From Rhodospirillales bacterium (GTDB lineage: Bacteria; Pseudomonadota; Alphaproteobacteria; Rhodospirillales_A; JACZKS01): 52,143 nt of DNA. The stretch spans positions 1-52,143 of the forward strand of contig JABGRG010000013.1 of assembly GCA_018648445.1 (NCBI GenBank), read 5' to 3'. The notes under the pieces are model-generated. The model was not told the DNA's origin, did not search any database, and worked only from the letters and a program-made list of their open reading frames with translations. The position numbers were made by a program, and so were the translations under genes. Positions 17,218 to 25,659 of this stretch are shown in pieces; the stretch's first letter is position 1; each line of letters opens with the position of its first letter.

Positions 17218-20200
17218 TTATGAGGGAGTTTGCGCCGTTTTCTCCGGCGGCTTTTGCGCGTCTTCAGCTTTAGGTTCAGTTTCAGTTTCGGCTTCAGGTT
17301 TAGCCTCGGCTTTGGGCCGTAAGCCGGGGTTTGGTGGGGCAAACAACTGGCTCAGGTTTTCGGTCTTCAACCGCGTGCGGTATTCGGCAAGGAAGGTTTT
17401 GAAGTTCTCGGCGTCCTTCACTTTTCTCGTGATGTCACGAAAATCCATCATACCAATTGTTTGCGGACTGGACATCAGGCGGAAAGCGTCGCGATAGGGT
17501 GTCGCGTCCATGGCCGCGCCGTAATCGGCGCGCGCCCGGTTAATCCCCCCTTCGTTGCCACTCAGCGCCAACGCCACGGCCATACTCAGAACGGATAGGG
17601 CGTTGCGTTCGTCCAGCTCCGATTTCGGCGTGATGCCCGCCGCTTTAACCAGCCGCCCCAACGACTTGGCCGCCTTCGGCCAGTCTTCCGAAGACCAGAA
17701 CACCGTAGCCCTGATTTTCTCCGCATCGACTGTTTCGTCTTCGTCCAGAAGCTCAAGCGCCGGTTCGCTTCGGCCCTGTGCGATCATGGCACGCGCACGC
17801 AAGTGACGGCGCGCCGTGACAAGGTCAGCGGGCAAGCCATTTGTTGCAGTATCGTCCAACGCCTTGATCGCCGTTTCCGACTGACTAGCCATGATGCGAA
17901 TCAGCGCAAGCTGCGCCCCTACGCGCGCTTTTTCCTCGCCCTTCAACCGGAACTCGATCTGCGTATCCAGTAGCTCCGCGCCACGATCAAGAAGATCTAC
18001 GGCAACCAGCCTGTCGGCCAGTTTGCGGACCATTTCGTCACCCTTTTCGCCGGCCGGCGTCAATTCCTTGAATTCGTCGTAAAGGGCGATTGCGGTAACC
18101 GGCGGCAGGGCATCGGCGGCATCTTCAAGATAAAGCTGTGCGAACGCGTCGGTCATTTCCTGCGTAACCGCCTTTGCCTCTTTGTGGCTGCGGAAATGGG
18201 TCGCCGCCTGCCGCAATATGCGAAGACCGCTTCTGTAGTCGCCATCCTCCAGATACAGGTGTCCGAGCCTGCGCAACAGCGCGAATTCGAAATCGTCGCC
18301 ACGCCAGTAGAACCGTAGCTTCTCAAACTCTTCAATGGCCTCGCGCCGCGCCATCTTCTCCAGTTTCAAAAGCATTTCCACCCGCGCGACAATGGCCCTC
18401 GCGACGGTCGGTCGATGCGGCCCGGCTTCCACCTCCTCCCACTTTCCGACGGCGCCGTCAAAATCGCCGGCAAGCTCCATCAGGCGTCCCTCGACATACG
18501 CGATGCGCATCAGTTGAGAGGGATCTGGTTCGTCAACGTTCAGAAGTTCCAGAAGGTGGTTCGCCTGCCGGATATCGCCGACCTGGATCGCCGACTCGGA
18601 AGCCAACAGGCCGAGTGACATTTTTAGCGCACTGGGATAACCGGTCAGAACGCCGCCGGTCCGCCGCAGAACCCTTGACGCGCGAACGAGGTCTCCCTCC
18701 TCGGCAGCCAGCGAGGCCCGCCAGAAGATCGCCTCGTCATTTTTATTGAGGCTTTCGTGATACCAGTCGTCGGCTGCTTCGGAAAGACGGCTCATCAGGA
18801 AATTGGCGCTTCCATGCAAAGCATTGAATTCGGGGTCGTTCTCGATCCCTTTTCGGTCCCTGGCCACGTTTTCCAAAACGCCAAGAGCCTCTGCCGCGTA
18901 TCCATTGGCGATGTAAAACTTGGCCAAATTCAGTCGCGCCTTTTCCTTGCCAATGCCACTGGCTTTTGAAATCGACGCCTCTAGACCCTGGCGTTTCTCA
19001 CGAACGTCATTGACGTCCTCGCGGCTCCATTTCGTGAAGTCCATGATCTTGGTAAGTGGGCGCGCGCCCGCCAGTTTGGTTCCGGCTGCCGCCTGGGCTG
19101 TCACCGCCGAAATCTGCAAGGAGTCCGAGCTTGTCAGCTCGATGCCCTGGCGAAGGGGGCGCACCCGCAAGGTATCAATGGTCGGTCGAACGGCGACCCC
19201 CTGGCCGGAGCGGAGGATATCGACCTGCGGATATTCATGACGTTGAGCAACCCCGTGCCCAAGCGGAATGACCGGAATAATGATAAAGGTATCGCCGACC
19301 TCCGGATCAGCCGCGGCGATGGCGCGTCCGGGCTGTGGCACGGGCAGGAACAGGCGGGCACCGACCGGCGAATTCGGTTGGGGCCGCGTCTCAATTGGCG
19401 TTTGCGGATGTAACGGCTGCTTTTTGAAATCCAGAAGCCAGGCCAGACCATCCCGGCGCAAACTGGGATTGATCCCGGTAACCGTATCGATGCGAATGAC
19501 GGTCCCGCCTTCGGCCGGAATTCGACGCACTTCGCGGATCACGTTGCCGCCGTCATGGGCCAACCCCGCGATATCGATTTCCTTTTCCTTGTCGAAGGCG
19601 ACCCAAAGGAAACCGGCCCGACGCAGCACCGCCGCAGCAACCGGCTCGCCCCAATCAAAGCGTAAGGTCACGGCCCCAACCGGAGCCGAGCCAGCCGATG
19701 ATCCCGGCGCAGCCGCCCGCCCCACGGCCACCTGGGCTGCGGGCGCGCCCGTCCCCGCGGGCAATGACGCCGCAGCCTTCACCGGAGTGCCGAGCGCCGC
19801 GGTTTTGACCGGAACCAGAGAGGTCGGCATCGCCGCCGGGCCACCGGGTAATTTCGCCGGTTTCGGGGTCGCTGCCTGTTCGGTCTCCGGCGCTGGCTTC
19901 GGCGCGGGTGTCGATGCGGGTTTCGGCGCTGGCGCTGGCGCTGGCGTTGGCGCTGCCGTTGGCGCTGGCGCTGGTTTCGGCGCTGCCGTTGGCACCGGAG
20001 CTGGTGCGGGCTTCGTCTCGGCTTGCGGCACTGGCTTCGGCGCGGGAGTCGGGGCCGGATTTGGCGCTGGCGCTGGTGCTGGTGTCGGTGCTGGTGCCGC
20101 CGCCACCTTTGCATTCGGGTCCGGCGGGTAAATATCCAGGGCAACCTTTGTTCCGGCGCGAAAGGCCTTCACCTTCGAGGAATCGGCGATACGCAAGGCA

Positions 20201-20925
20201 ACTTTCAATCCGCCACCCCCCGAGGATGCGTCAACGCCGCTCAGGAACTTCGGCAGCCTAGATTTGATGCGCGCCAAATCGGGGCGGGCTGCCCGATCGA
20301 ACGTCACCGTGGTGGTTCCGCCCGCACGATCGACGGCGTATCCCACCTTGTCGGGCCAGTCGAAGACAATTCGGCTGAACCCCTTGTGTTCGCCGCTGCG
20401 CACGCCAAGCCGCGGGCCAGAGGCCGGGGCCGGGGTGGGCGTCGGGGTCGGTTTGGCCGCTTGCGCGGGGGCGGGGGCAGCGACGGCAGCGGTTTTCGGG
20501 GCCTCCGGTTTGGGCTCCGCAACCGGTTCGGCGGCGGTTGGTACGTTTTCAACGATATCCACGACGACGGCGTTGCCAAGATTGAAATCATTAATGCCGA
20601 ACGAACCGACAGCCGTGAAAGCCACCGAACGGCCATCGGCGCTGATTTGTCCGGCACTCAGGTATTTTCGCAGGGCCCGCACGGCGGGTCCGACGTCAGC
20701 TTCAATCGGGCGGCCAAATTGGACGACCAGCCGGTTTCCCTGCATCCTTGCCGTATAGGGAACGGGGCGAGGCCAATTGAAGACAAGGCGGCCATATCCG
20801 TCATGGGTCGCGGCCCGGACCTTAACCGGATCGGAATAGGCCGGGGCCGTCCATGCGGCGAACGCGCAAAGGGCGATCACCGCCATCCATCTTGGTGCGC
20901 TTTTTGCCTGTCCCGCCAACGTCAC
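17218..20925 (-). CDS. Giant beta-domain/Pro-Ala/TPR protein co-translated with motB
   Basis: This 1235-aa exported protein starts at GTG 20925, overlapping the motB stop (GTGA). A signal peptide (about 1-31) precedes three AMIN-like beta domains, which repeat the pattern SRIVFDWPDKVGYAV / LVFNWPRPVPYTARM / LRFDWGEPVAAAVLR near 33, 180 and 425. A low-complexity Pro-Ala-Lys linker covers about 275-360. The C-terminal half (about 650-1180) is a helical solenoid with TPR-like pairs (YIANGYAAEALGVLENVARD, YLEDGDYRSGLRILRQAA). The tail is acidic. AMIN domains bind septal or peptidoglycan targets, so a periplasmic scaffold for the stator is inferred. No close family is recognised. Confidence 0.85.
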   Translation of the reverse strand: MTLAGQAKSAPRWMAVIALCAFAAWTAPAYSDPVKVRAATHDGYGRLVFNWPRPVPYTARMQGNRLVVQFGRPIEADVGPAVRALRKYLSAGQISADGRSVAFTAVGSFGINDFNLGNAVVVDIVENVPTAAEPVAEPKPEAPKTAAVAAPAPAQAAKPTPTPTPAPASGPRLGVRSGEHKGFSRIVFDWPDKVGYAVDRAGGTTTVTFDRAARPDLARIKSRLPKFLSGVDASSGGGGLKVALRIADSSKVKAFRAGTKVALDIYPPDPNAKVAAAPAPTPAPAPAPNPAPTPAPKPVPQAETKPAPAPVPTAAPKPAPAPTAAPTPAPAPAPKPASTPAPKPAPETEQAATPKPAKLPGGPAAMPTSLVPVKTAALGTPVKAAASLPAGTGAPAAQVAVGRAAAPGSSAGSAPVGAVTLRFDWGEPVAAAVLRRAGFLWVAFDKEKEIDIAGLAHDGGNVIREVRRIPAEGGTVIRIDTVTGINPSLRRDGLAWLLDFKKQPLHPQTPIETRPQPNSPVGARLFLPVPQPGRAIAAADPEVGDTFIIIPVIPLGHGVAQRHEYPQVDILRSGQGVAVRPTIDTLRVRPLRQGIELTSSDSLQISAVTAQAAAGTKLAGARPLTKIMDFTKWSREDVNDVREKRQGLEASISKASGIGKEKARLNLAKFYIANGYAAEALGVLENVARDRKGIENDPEFNALHGSANFLMSRLSEAADDWYHESLNKNDEAIFWRASLAAEEGDLVRASRVLRRTGGVLTGYPSALKMSLGLLASESAIQVGDIRQANHLLELLNVDEPDPSQLMRIAYVEGRLMELAGDFDGAVGKWEEVEAGPHRPTVARAIVARVEMLLKLEKMARREAIEEFEKLRFYWRGDDFEFALLRRLGHLYLEDGDYRSGLRILRQAATHFRSHKEAKAVTQEMTDAFAQLYLEDAADALPPVTAIALYDEFKELTPAGEKGDEMVRKLADRLVAVDLLDRGAELLDTQIEFRLKGEEKARVGAQLALIRIMASQSETAIKALDDTATNGLPADLVTARRHLRARAMIAQGRSEPALELLDEDETVDAEKIRATVFWSSEDWPKAAKSLGRLVKAAGITPKSELDERNALSVLSMAVALALSGNEGGINRARADYGAAMDATPYRDAFRLMSSPQTIGMMDFRDITRKVKDAENFKTFLAEYRTRLKTENLSQLFAPPNPGLRPKAEAKPEAETETEPKAEDAQKPPEKTAQTPS

Positions 20926-21641
20926 CCCCCGACCGTGGGAAACACGATAATGTCCACCCGGCGGGCCAATGACATGCGTTCTTCGTTCGGTAGGTCAGGT
21001 AAATCACCGAATCGGCTGTCGGCGTAGCCATAAGCGATGATGTCTTCGGAATAACCGGAGTTCCGTAGCGAATTCGCCACCACCGCGGCGCGGCCCATGG
21101 AGAGTTCCCAATTGGACTGATAACCACCGCCCGCCGGCGGCGTCGGATCGGTATGACCATTGACACCGATCTGATTTCCGACGTTTCGAAGCACTCCGCC
21201 CAACACGAAAAGCGCCTGTCTGGCCCGTTCAGAAAGTTCAGCCCGACCCGGCGCGAACAAAAGGTCGCCCGGCAAGGCAACGACCAGACGGTCTTCAAGC
21301 CGCATCAGCCGACTTCGCGAAAGAACAGGGTCTTTTGTCACGGTGTCCTCCAGCACGGCACCCAGGTAGTCCAGATTTACGGCTCTTCTCCTGAACATGG
21401 TGGCGATATTGTACTCGGCAGTGACCGCAGTGACAGTCTTTTCGCTTGAAGGATTGAGGGTTTGCGATAGCGCGTCGGTCATTTCGTCCCATTGATCGAT
21501 CTGAACGCTCGACATCGAGAAAAGCAGAACAAAAAACGTCAGCATCAGGGAAACAAGGTCGGTAAAGATCACCATCCAGGCCTTGCTCGCGGGCCGGCTT
21601 TCGGGAAACACATCGTAATCGGGTTCAATCAACGGCATCAT
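20922..21641 (-). CDS. motB: MotB-type flagellar stator protein (canonical)
   Basis: This 239-aa protein has a short cytoplasmic N-terminus and one membrane helix (about 22-43), with the ion-carrying aspartate D28 in FTDLVSLMLTFFVLLFS. A linker/plug region leads to a C-terminal OmpA peptidoglycan-binding domain with the intact GVNGHTDPTP and SLARRVDIIV motifs. It should form the ion channel with a MotA and anchor the stator to the wall. No motA lies in the window. It overlaps the upstream MotB-like gene by 4 bp and the downstream TPR gene by 4 bp, making a coupled three-gene unit. Confidence 0.9.
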   Translation of the reverse strand: MMPLIEPDYDVFPESRPASKAWMVIFTDLVSLMLTFFVLLFSMSSVQIDQWDEMTDALSQTLNPSSEKTVTAVTAEYNIATMFRRRAVNLDYLGAVLEDTVTKDPVLSRSRLMRLEDRLVVALPGDLLFAPGRAELSERARQALFVLGGVLRNVGNQIGVNGHTDPTPPAGGGYQSNWELSMGRAAVVANSLRNSGYSEDIIAYGYADSRFGDLPDLPNEERMSLARRVDIIVFPTVGG

Positions 21642-22360
21642 TGGCCGTCTCCACGCGATGGCTGTTTCTCGACCGCTTCCTCGAACTTCAAGCGCACCTC
21701 TTCCTGTGTTCTGACAAAGAAGCGCAGAATGATCTCGGCCGGATTGCCGGGTTTCAGGCCGATCGAAACGCTTTCGGGCGGTACGCCACGGGCATGCATG
21801 GCGCGCACAAACGCTCCGGCGCGGGCCGTTTCGAGAGTTTCACCGGTAGGCAGGTTTTTTTCGCTCGTAAACGGGCTGCCAATGACGAATTCCATGTCGT
21901 GGCGAAGACCAAGCGCGCCCGCACTGAGAGAAGCGACGATGCGGTCAAGCAATGGGATTTGCCCTTCACGGACCTCCGCCGTATCGCCCAGAAACAAGGC
22001 GTCGGCGGGAACGATCACCCGCATCAACTTGCCCGGTTGGACGATTTCGGCCTTGGCCACCTGAATATCCGAAGCGAATATTCCGGTAACCTCTTCCTGA
22101 AAGGCCTGACCGGCCAGCATGTCCCCTTCCCTGGAAACAAACGCGGTAAGATCGGTCGTCGGCGGCAACAGGCTGGAAAAGGTCGACGTCAGGCTATCCA
22201 TCACCGCCTTGCTTTTCACATCTTCCGGCGAGGAGATCGTGACGAGGACCATGAAAAAAGCGAGAACCAGCAAATAAAGTGCCAAAAACAGGCCGGTCGT
22301 GGAACTACCCGCCGCCTCATGGATGGATTGATCGGTGTTTTGGAATTCGTCCATGCCCAA
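21638..22360 (-). CDS. Degenerate MotB-like protein lacking the channel aspartate
   Basis: This 240-aa protein has MotB architecture, with one N-terminal membrane helix (about 22-43) and a C-terminal OmpA-like domain. In the aligned helix TTGLFLALYLLVLAFF, Gly23 stands where MotB has the proton-carrying Asp (TDLVSLML in the neighbour). The OmpA domain keeps TLETARAGAFVRAMHARGV but lacks the peptidoglycan-contacting GHTD motif, reading IGSPFTSEKN instead. It therefore looks unable to conduct ions by itself and is probably a poor wall binder. Overlap with the canonical motB (ATGA) implies fixed stoichiometry. It could be a stator assembly partner or a subunit of a hetero-complex. Confidence 0.85.
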   Translation of the reverse strand: MGMDEFQNTDQSIHEAAGSSTTGLFLALYLLVLAFFMVLVTISSPEDVKSKAVMDSLTSTFSSLLPPTTDLTAFVSREGDMLAGQAFQEEVTGIFASDIQVAKAEIVQPGKLMRVIVPADALFLGDTAEVREGQIPLLDRIVASLSAGALGLRHDMEFVIGSPFTSEKNLPTGETLETARAGAFVRAMHARGVPPESVSIGLKPGNPAEIILRFFVRTQEEVRLKFEEAVEKQPSRGDGQ

Positions 22361-22403
22361 TCAGCGCATCCCGGTACGCCCCCGTCAAGACGGCTGACGA
22401 ATA

Positions 22404-23135
22404 TCAGCCGCCGATTTCCGCTCCCGGCTCCGGCATCTGCCGACGCCGCGACAGGTCGACCGTAATATCGCGAGCCTTGCCCGGGTCCATGTCGGACATC
22501 ACCGCCGCCAAATTACGTTCTTTCATGCGCTCGGCGACGAGAAGCAGCGTATTCATATCGAGTTCCTCGAAAATTCGCGCCGCATCCTTGGGCTTCATAT
22601 TCTCGTAAATCTTTACGAGGCTTTTGATCTTGCCCGCTTCCTGTTCATCGTAGTTCGCGATCAGCTTTTCGACCGTCGCCTGCAGACCTTTAAGTTCCTG
22701 AATTTTCTTGTCGATGCGGGATTCCGCAGCCTTCATCATCCCTTCGCGCATATTGATTTCGCGTTCGCGCGCCTCGATCACCTCACGCCGTTCGGCCAAC
22801 TGTTGCAGAAGATCGATCTCGGCTTGGGTAAGCAAGGTCGGATCATCGATGGACATCCCGGCGGGTTCTTCCGGCGAGATCTCGGCTTCCTGCTCTCCTT
22901 CCGTCGCCTCGCCGTCGACAGCGCCCTCCGGCTTCTTTGCGGCCTCAGGTTGGTTGGGCATTGCCTCGGGAGGCTGCGCGCCGGTTTGCTGCGCCTCGGC
23001 GCCGGCAATCGAAATGGCGCCGTCTACGAGACCGTCCAATCCTTCCCAAATGGTGCCCATCTTCACGGTCAGCATCAGCGACGCGGCAAAAATGGTCGCA
23101 GGCAAAAACCGAACGCGGGAAATAAATCTCATCAT
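22404..23135 (-). CDS. motE: MotE-like protein (MgtE intracellular-N/FliG-like fold)
   Basis: This 243-aa protein has an N-terminal membrane segment (about 8-24) and a low-complexity Glu/Pro/Ala stretch (about 45-90). A long coiled coil (about 95-175, QAEIDLLQQLAERREVIEAREREINMREG) leads to a C-terminal MgtE-N/FliG-middle-like domain (YENMKPKDAARIFEELDMNTLLLVAERMKERNLAAVMSDMDP). This is the layout of rhizobial MotE, a periplasmic chaperone for the motility protein MotC. Its position in the fliL-fliM-motB operon supports a motor role. MotC itself is not recognised here, so the client may be one of the neighbouring exported proteins. Confidence 0.82.
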   Translation of the reverse strand: MMRFISRVRFLPATIFAASLMLTVKMGTIWEGLDGLVDGAISIAGAEAQQTGAQPPEAMPNQPEAAKKPEGAVDGEATEGEQEAEISPEEPAGMSIDDPTLLTQAEIDLLQQLAERREVIEAREREINMREGMMKAAESRIDKKIQELKGLQATVEKLIANYDEQEAGKIKSLVKIYENMKPKDAARIFEELDMNTLLLVAERMKERNLAAVMSDMDPGKARDITVDLSRRRQMPEPGAEIGG

Positions 23136-23151
23136 CGACGGAATCCTTGTC

Positions 23152-23586
23152 TTATCGGGCGGATTGAAGCGCCCTGATCAACTCGCGCTCGGCATCAGAT
23201 TTTGAGTCGTCCACGCTCGGACGTTCCTTTTTCCCCTTCACCAGTTTACCCTTGCGCGGTCCGGGGGGAGATTTCTCACGCGCGGCACGCACGTCTTCTT
23301 CCAGCCGGTCGGCAGTGCTGCCGCCGCGATCAATCAGAAACGCCAGATCGTCGCGAAGACTTTGCGCCGCATCTATGCGCTTTTTTAGGTCATCGGCCGT
23401 TCTGCGCAGATGCGTGATGCTCTCTTCGGCGCGCATGGTCGAATCGGCAAATTTCGCGGCAAGTTTTTCAAGATCCGCCTTGTCCTGCCGCATGACCCGC
23501 AACCGGCGGTTCAACATCACAGCATAGCTGATGGTGATGACCAGCAACCCGGCGACGAGAATATCGAGAACCAGAGAAAAGCCCAC
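23152..23586 (-). CDS. DUF6468 flagellar-operon membrane protein
   Basis: This 144-aa protein has one N-terminal membrane helix (about 5-25, LVLDILVAGLLVITISYAVML). A basic stretch and a long coiled coil (about 30-115) follow, and the tail is charged. This pattern matches the DUF6468 family, found beside fliM in alphaproteobacteria. The start lies 2 bp after the fliM stop and the stop 16 bp before motE, so it is co-expressed with the switch and stator genes. Its function is unknown. The single anchor plus coiled coil suggests an assembly or spacer role at the motor base. Confidence 0.8.
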   Translation of the reverse strand: MGFSLVLDILVAGLLVITISYAVMLNRRLRVMRQDKADLEKLAAKFADSTMRAEESITHLRRTADDLKKRIDAAQSLRDDLAFLIDRGGSTADRLEEDVRAAREKSPPGPRKGKLVKGKKERPSVDDSKSDAERELIRALQSAR

Positions 23587-23588
23587 TT

Positions 23589-24716
23589 TTACATATTCTC
23601 CTTCGGTTTCACCACCGCCTTGTTGGCGATGCGAATGGCAATACGGTCACCCTTTCGGCCCATCGTTCCCGAATACATGGGAACGTCGCCACATCGGAGT
23701 TCAACGATCGAACTGGGCGTTGCATTCAGCATGACGCGAGAGCCAACCTTAAGTTCAAAAATATCCTTGAGGCTCATCGTCTGTTCGTCCAGCACAGCTT
23801 CCATATCAACGTCCGTCAGCCACAATTCCTCCGCCAGATGCGTTTCCCAGATGGAATCGCGGCCGAATTTTTCGCCCATGAACATCTGCAGCAGAAGTTC
23901 GCGAACGGGTTCCAGCGTCGCATAGGGAATCAAAAGTTCCATACGTCCGCCGCGGTCTTCCATATCGATCCGCAGCTTGGCCACGATGGCCGCGTTCGAC
24001 GGTCGCGAGATGGTCGCGAAGCGCGGGTTCGTCTCAAGGCGGTCGAAGCGGAATGTTACCGGGCTCAGCGGCTCGAATGCTGCGCTAAGATCGGCCAGCG
24101 CCACATGAACCATGCGCTCGACGAGACTGCGTTCGATGGTCGTGTAGGGTCGACCTTCGATGCGCATCGCGGCCGTGCCGCGACGCCCGCCGAGCAAGAC
24201 ATCGACGATCGAATAGATCAGCGACGAATCCACCGTGATCAGGCCGTGGTTGTCCCATTCCTCGGCCTTGAACACACTCAGCATTGCCGGCAGCGGAATG
24301 GAATTCAAATAGTCGCCGAAACGAATAGACGCGATATTGTCGAGCGACACTTCGACGTTATCGGAAGTGAAATTTCGAAGCGAAGTCGACATCAACCGAA
24401 CGAGACGGTCAAACACCACCTCGAGCATGGGCAGGCGCTCGTAGGAGACCAGCGCACTATTCAGAATCGCCTGAATGCCCGATTGCTGATCATCGCCTTC
24501 GTGATCGTCATCGAAGCCCAGAAGACTGTCGATTTCGTCCTGGTTCAGAACACGGGTCGACGCGCCGCCCATGTCGTCTTCCATGTCGAGGTCGCCGGCA
24601 TCTTCGTCCGGGTCACCGGCAACCATCGCCTCCCACTCGTCGGCCAGGGAATCCTGATCCTCGCCGTCGGCGCCGTCCGGTACTTCTTCGTTGATATCGT
24701 CCGCTGGAGCGGTCAT
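23589..24716 (-). CDS. fliM: Flagellar motor switch protein FliM
   Basis: FliM forms the middle of the C-ring, binds phospho-CheY and switches rotation. The 375-aa protein shows an acidic N-terminal extension of about 55 residues. The CheY-binding peptide VLNQDEIDSLLGF is at about 57-69, and the CheC-like middle domain (about 100-275) contains GDYLNSIPLPAML. A C-terminal SpoA domain (about 290-370, LKDIFELKVGSRVMLNATPS) binds FliN. The acidic extension before the CheY peptide is longer than in enterics. fliL lies 42 bp upstream and DUF6468 2 bp downstream. Confidence 0.96.
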   Translation of the reverse strand: MTAPADDINEEVPDGADGEDQDSLADEWEAMVAGDPDEDAGDLDMEDDMGGASTRVLNQDEIDSLLGFDDDHEGDDQQSGIQAILNSALVSYERLPMLEVVFDRLVRLMSTSLRNFTSDNVEVSLDNIASIRFGDYLNSIPLPAMLSVFKAEEWDNHGLITVDSSLIYSIVDVLLGGRRGTAAMRIEGRPYTTIERSLVERMVHVALADLSAAFEPLSPVTFRFDRLETNPRFATISRPSNAAIVAKLRIDMEDRGGRMELLIPYATLEPVRELLLQMFMGEKFGRDSIWETHLAEELWLTDVDMEAVLDEQTMSLKDIFELKVGSRVMLNATPSSIVELRCGDVPMYSGTMGRKGDRIAIRIANKAVVKPKENM

Positions 24717-24758
24717 CTGTTCATCGTTCCCTGATTCTCGTCCATCGCCGAAAACCGG

Positions 24759-25316
24759 CTATTGAATAAGCATTTCCTTGAACAAGATATCGTTGACCTT
24801 TGACGGGGCCACCGCCGCGCCGACGCGCATCAGCAATTCCTCGCGTAGGCGGTACATTCCGGTCGATCCCTTCAGATCGTCGATGCGCAATTCACGCAGA
24901 TATATGTTAAATGTGTCCATTATTCGGGGCATCAATCCCTCGACTCGCGGAATATCGGTCGGATTCGGCAATTCCAAACTGACTCTGATCTTGAGGTACG
25001 ATGATTTTCGTCCCCCCGTATTCAGGTTGACGAGAATTTCCGGCAAATCCAAAAAAACGACCTCGCCGCTAATCGCCCCCTCCGGCCCTTCCACTTGTCC
25101 GGCTTCAACCGCCGCAGGGGCTTCCTCGCCGGTAATCATCGCCACAACGGGGTCGAGCAGACCGGTGAACCACGCACCGGCGCCACCGCCGATGACGAGC
25201 ACCAGCACCGCGCCGATGATGATGAAGAGCATTTTCTTGCTGCCACCTTTACCAGATGACTCTTCACCGTCTTCGTCTTCGCCTTCCTCTAGATCATCGT
25301 CGAGGTCTTCGGCCAT
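24759..25316 (-). CDS. fliL: Flagellar basal-body-associated protein FliL
   Basis: FliL surrounds the stator and stabilises it under load. The 185-aa protein has an acidic cytoplasmic N-terminus (about 1-28, rich in Asp/Glu), one membrane helix (about 29-50, MLFIIIGAVLVLVIGGGAG) and a periplasmic domain. That domain ends with the FliL signature in LREELLMRVGAAVAPSKVNDILFKEMLIQ. It is the first gene of the minus-strand motor operon. Its ribosome site is weak (AACGG). The operon promoter must be in the 340-bp divergent spacer to flgF. Confidence 0.93.
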   Translation of the reverse strand: MAEDLDDDLEEGEDEDGEESSGKGGSKKMLFIIIGAVLVLVIGGGAGAWFTGLLDPVVAMITGEEAPAAVEAGQVEGPEGAISGEVVFLDLPEILVNLNTGGRKSSYLKIRVSLELPNPTDIPRVEGLMPRIMDTFNIYLRELRIDDLKGSTGMYRLREELLMRVGAAVAPSKVNDILFKEMLIQ

Positions 25317-25659
25317 GCCGTTATTTCAATAGCGATGGGAGACCCACCGTCACTGCCCAATTCATTGTTGCCCAATGGAACCTTACGGCCGGTTGGTTAA
25401 TAAGTAGTTGAAATGTCCAGCTTCGCTGTTCGACGGCCAACGGCCCATGCTTCATACCTATAACCATACCATATTCGCGCCTCGGAAGGGCAATAACTGC
25501 CCGGCAACGGCAGTACGAACGGCACCAAACGCCCCCTCCGACAGACACGCCAAATATACGTAACATATTGTAATATAAAGAATAATCGAATTGGCACGCG
25601 CCATGCATAAAAGGGTGTGGGCAAATGTGGACTTACTTGAATTTGGGATTGCGAAGAAG
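25317..25659. other. Divergent intergenic region between fliL and flgF
   Basis: This 343-bp spacer is AT-richer than its surroundings near 25540-25600. It holds the sigma-54 element for flgF at 25591-25607. For the minus-strand fliL operon no convincing promoter was found; the best -24/-12-like site (25424-25440) has GG and GC at the right distance but otherwise matches poorly. Short ORFs here run antisense across the promoter and lack ribosome sites or domain content. No RNA gene is recognised. Confidence 0.6.
25591..25607 (+). promoter_or_regulatory. Sigma-54 -24/-12 promoter of flgF
   Basis: TTGGCACGCGCCATGCA has GG at 25593-25594 and GC at 25605-25606, separated by exactly 10 nt, and a full TTGGCAC -24 block. 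Transcription should begin near 25618, about 42 bases before the flgF ATG. It would depend on RpoN and an FlbD-like activator. Confidence 0.82.

Noticed and set aside
19850..20110. Dense GGCGCTGGC-type repeats suggesting a repeat array
   Set aside because: They encode the Pro-Ala linker of the TPR protein on the minus strand. Spacing is irregular with no unique spacers, so this is not CRISPR.
25424..25440. Possible minus-strand sigma-54 element for fliL
   Set aside because: GG and GC are spaced by 10 nt, but the -24 reads TTGGCCG and the -12 reads CAGCG; the match is too poor to claim.
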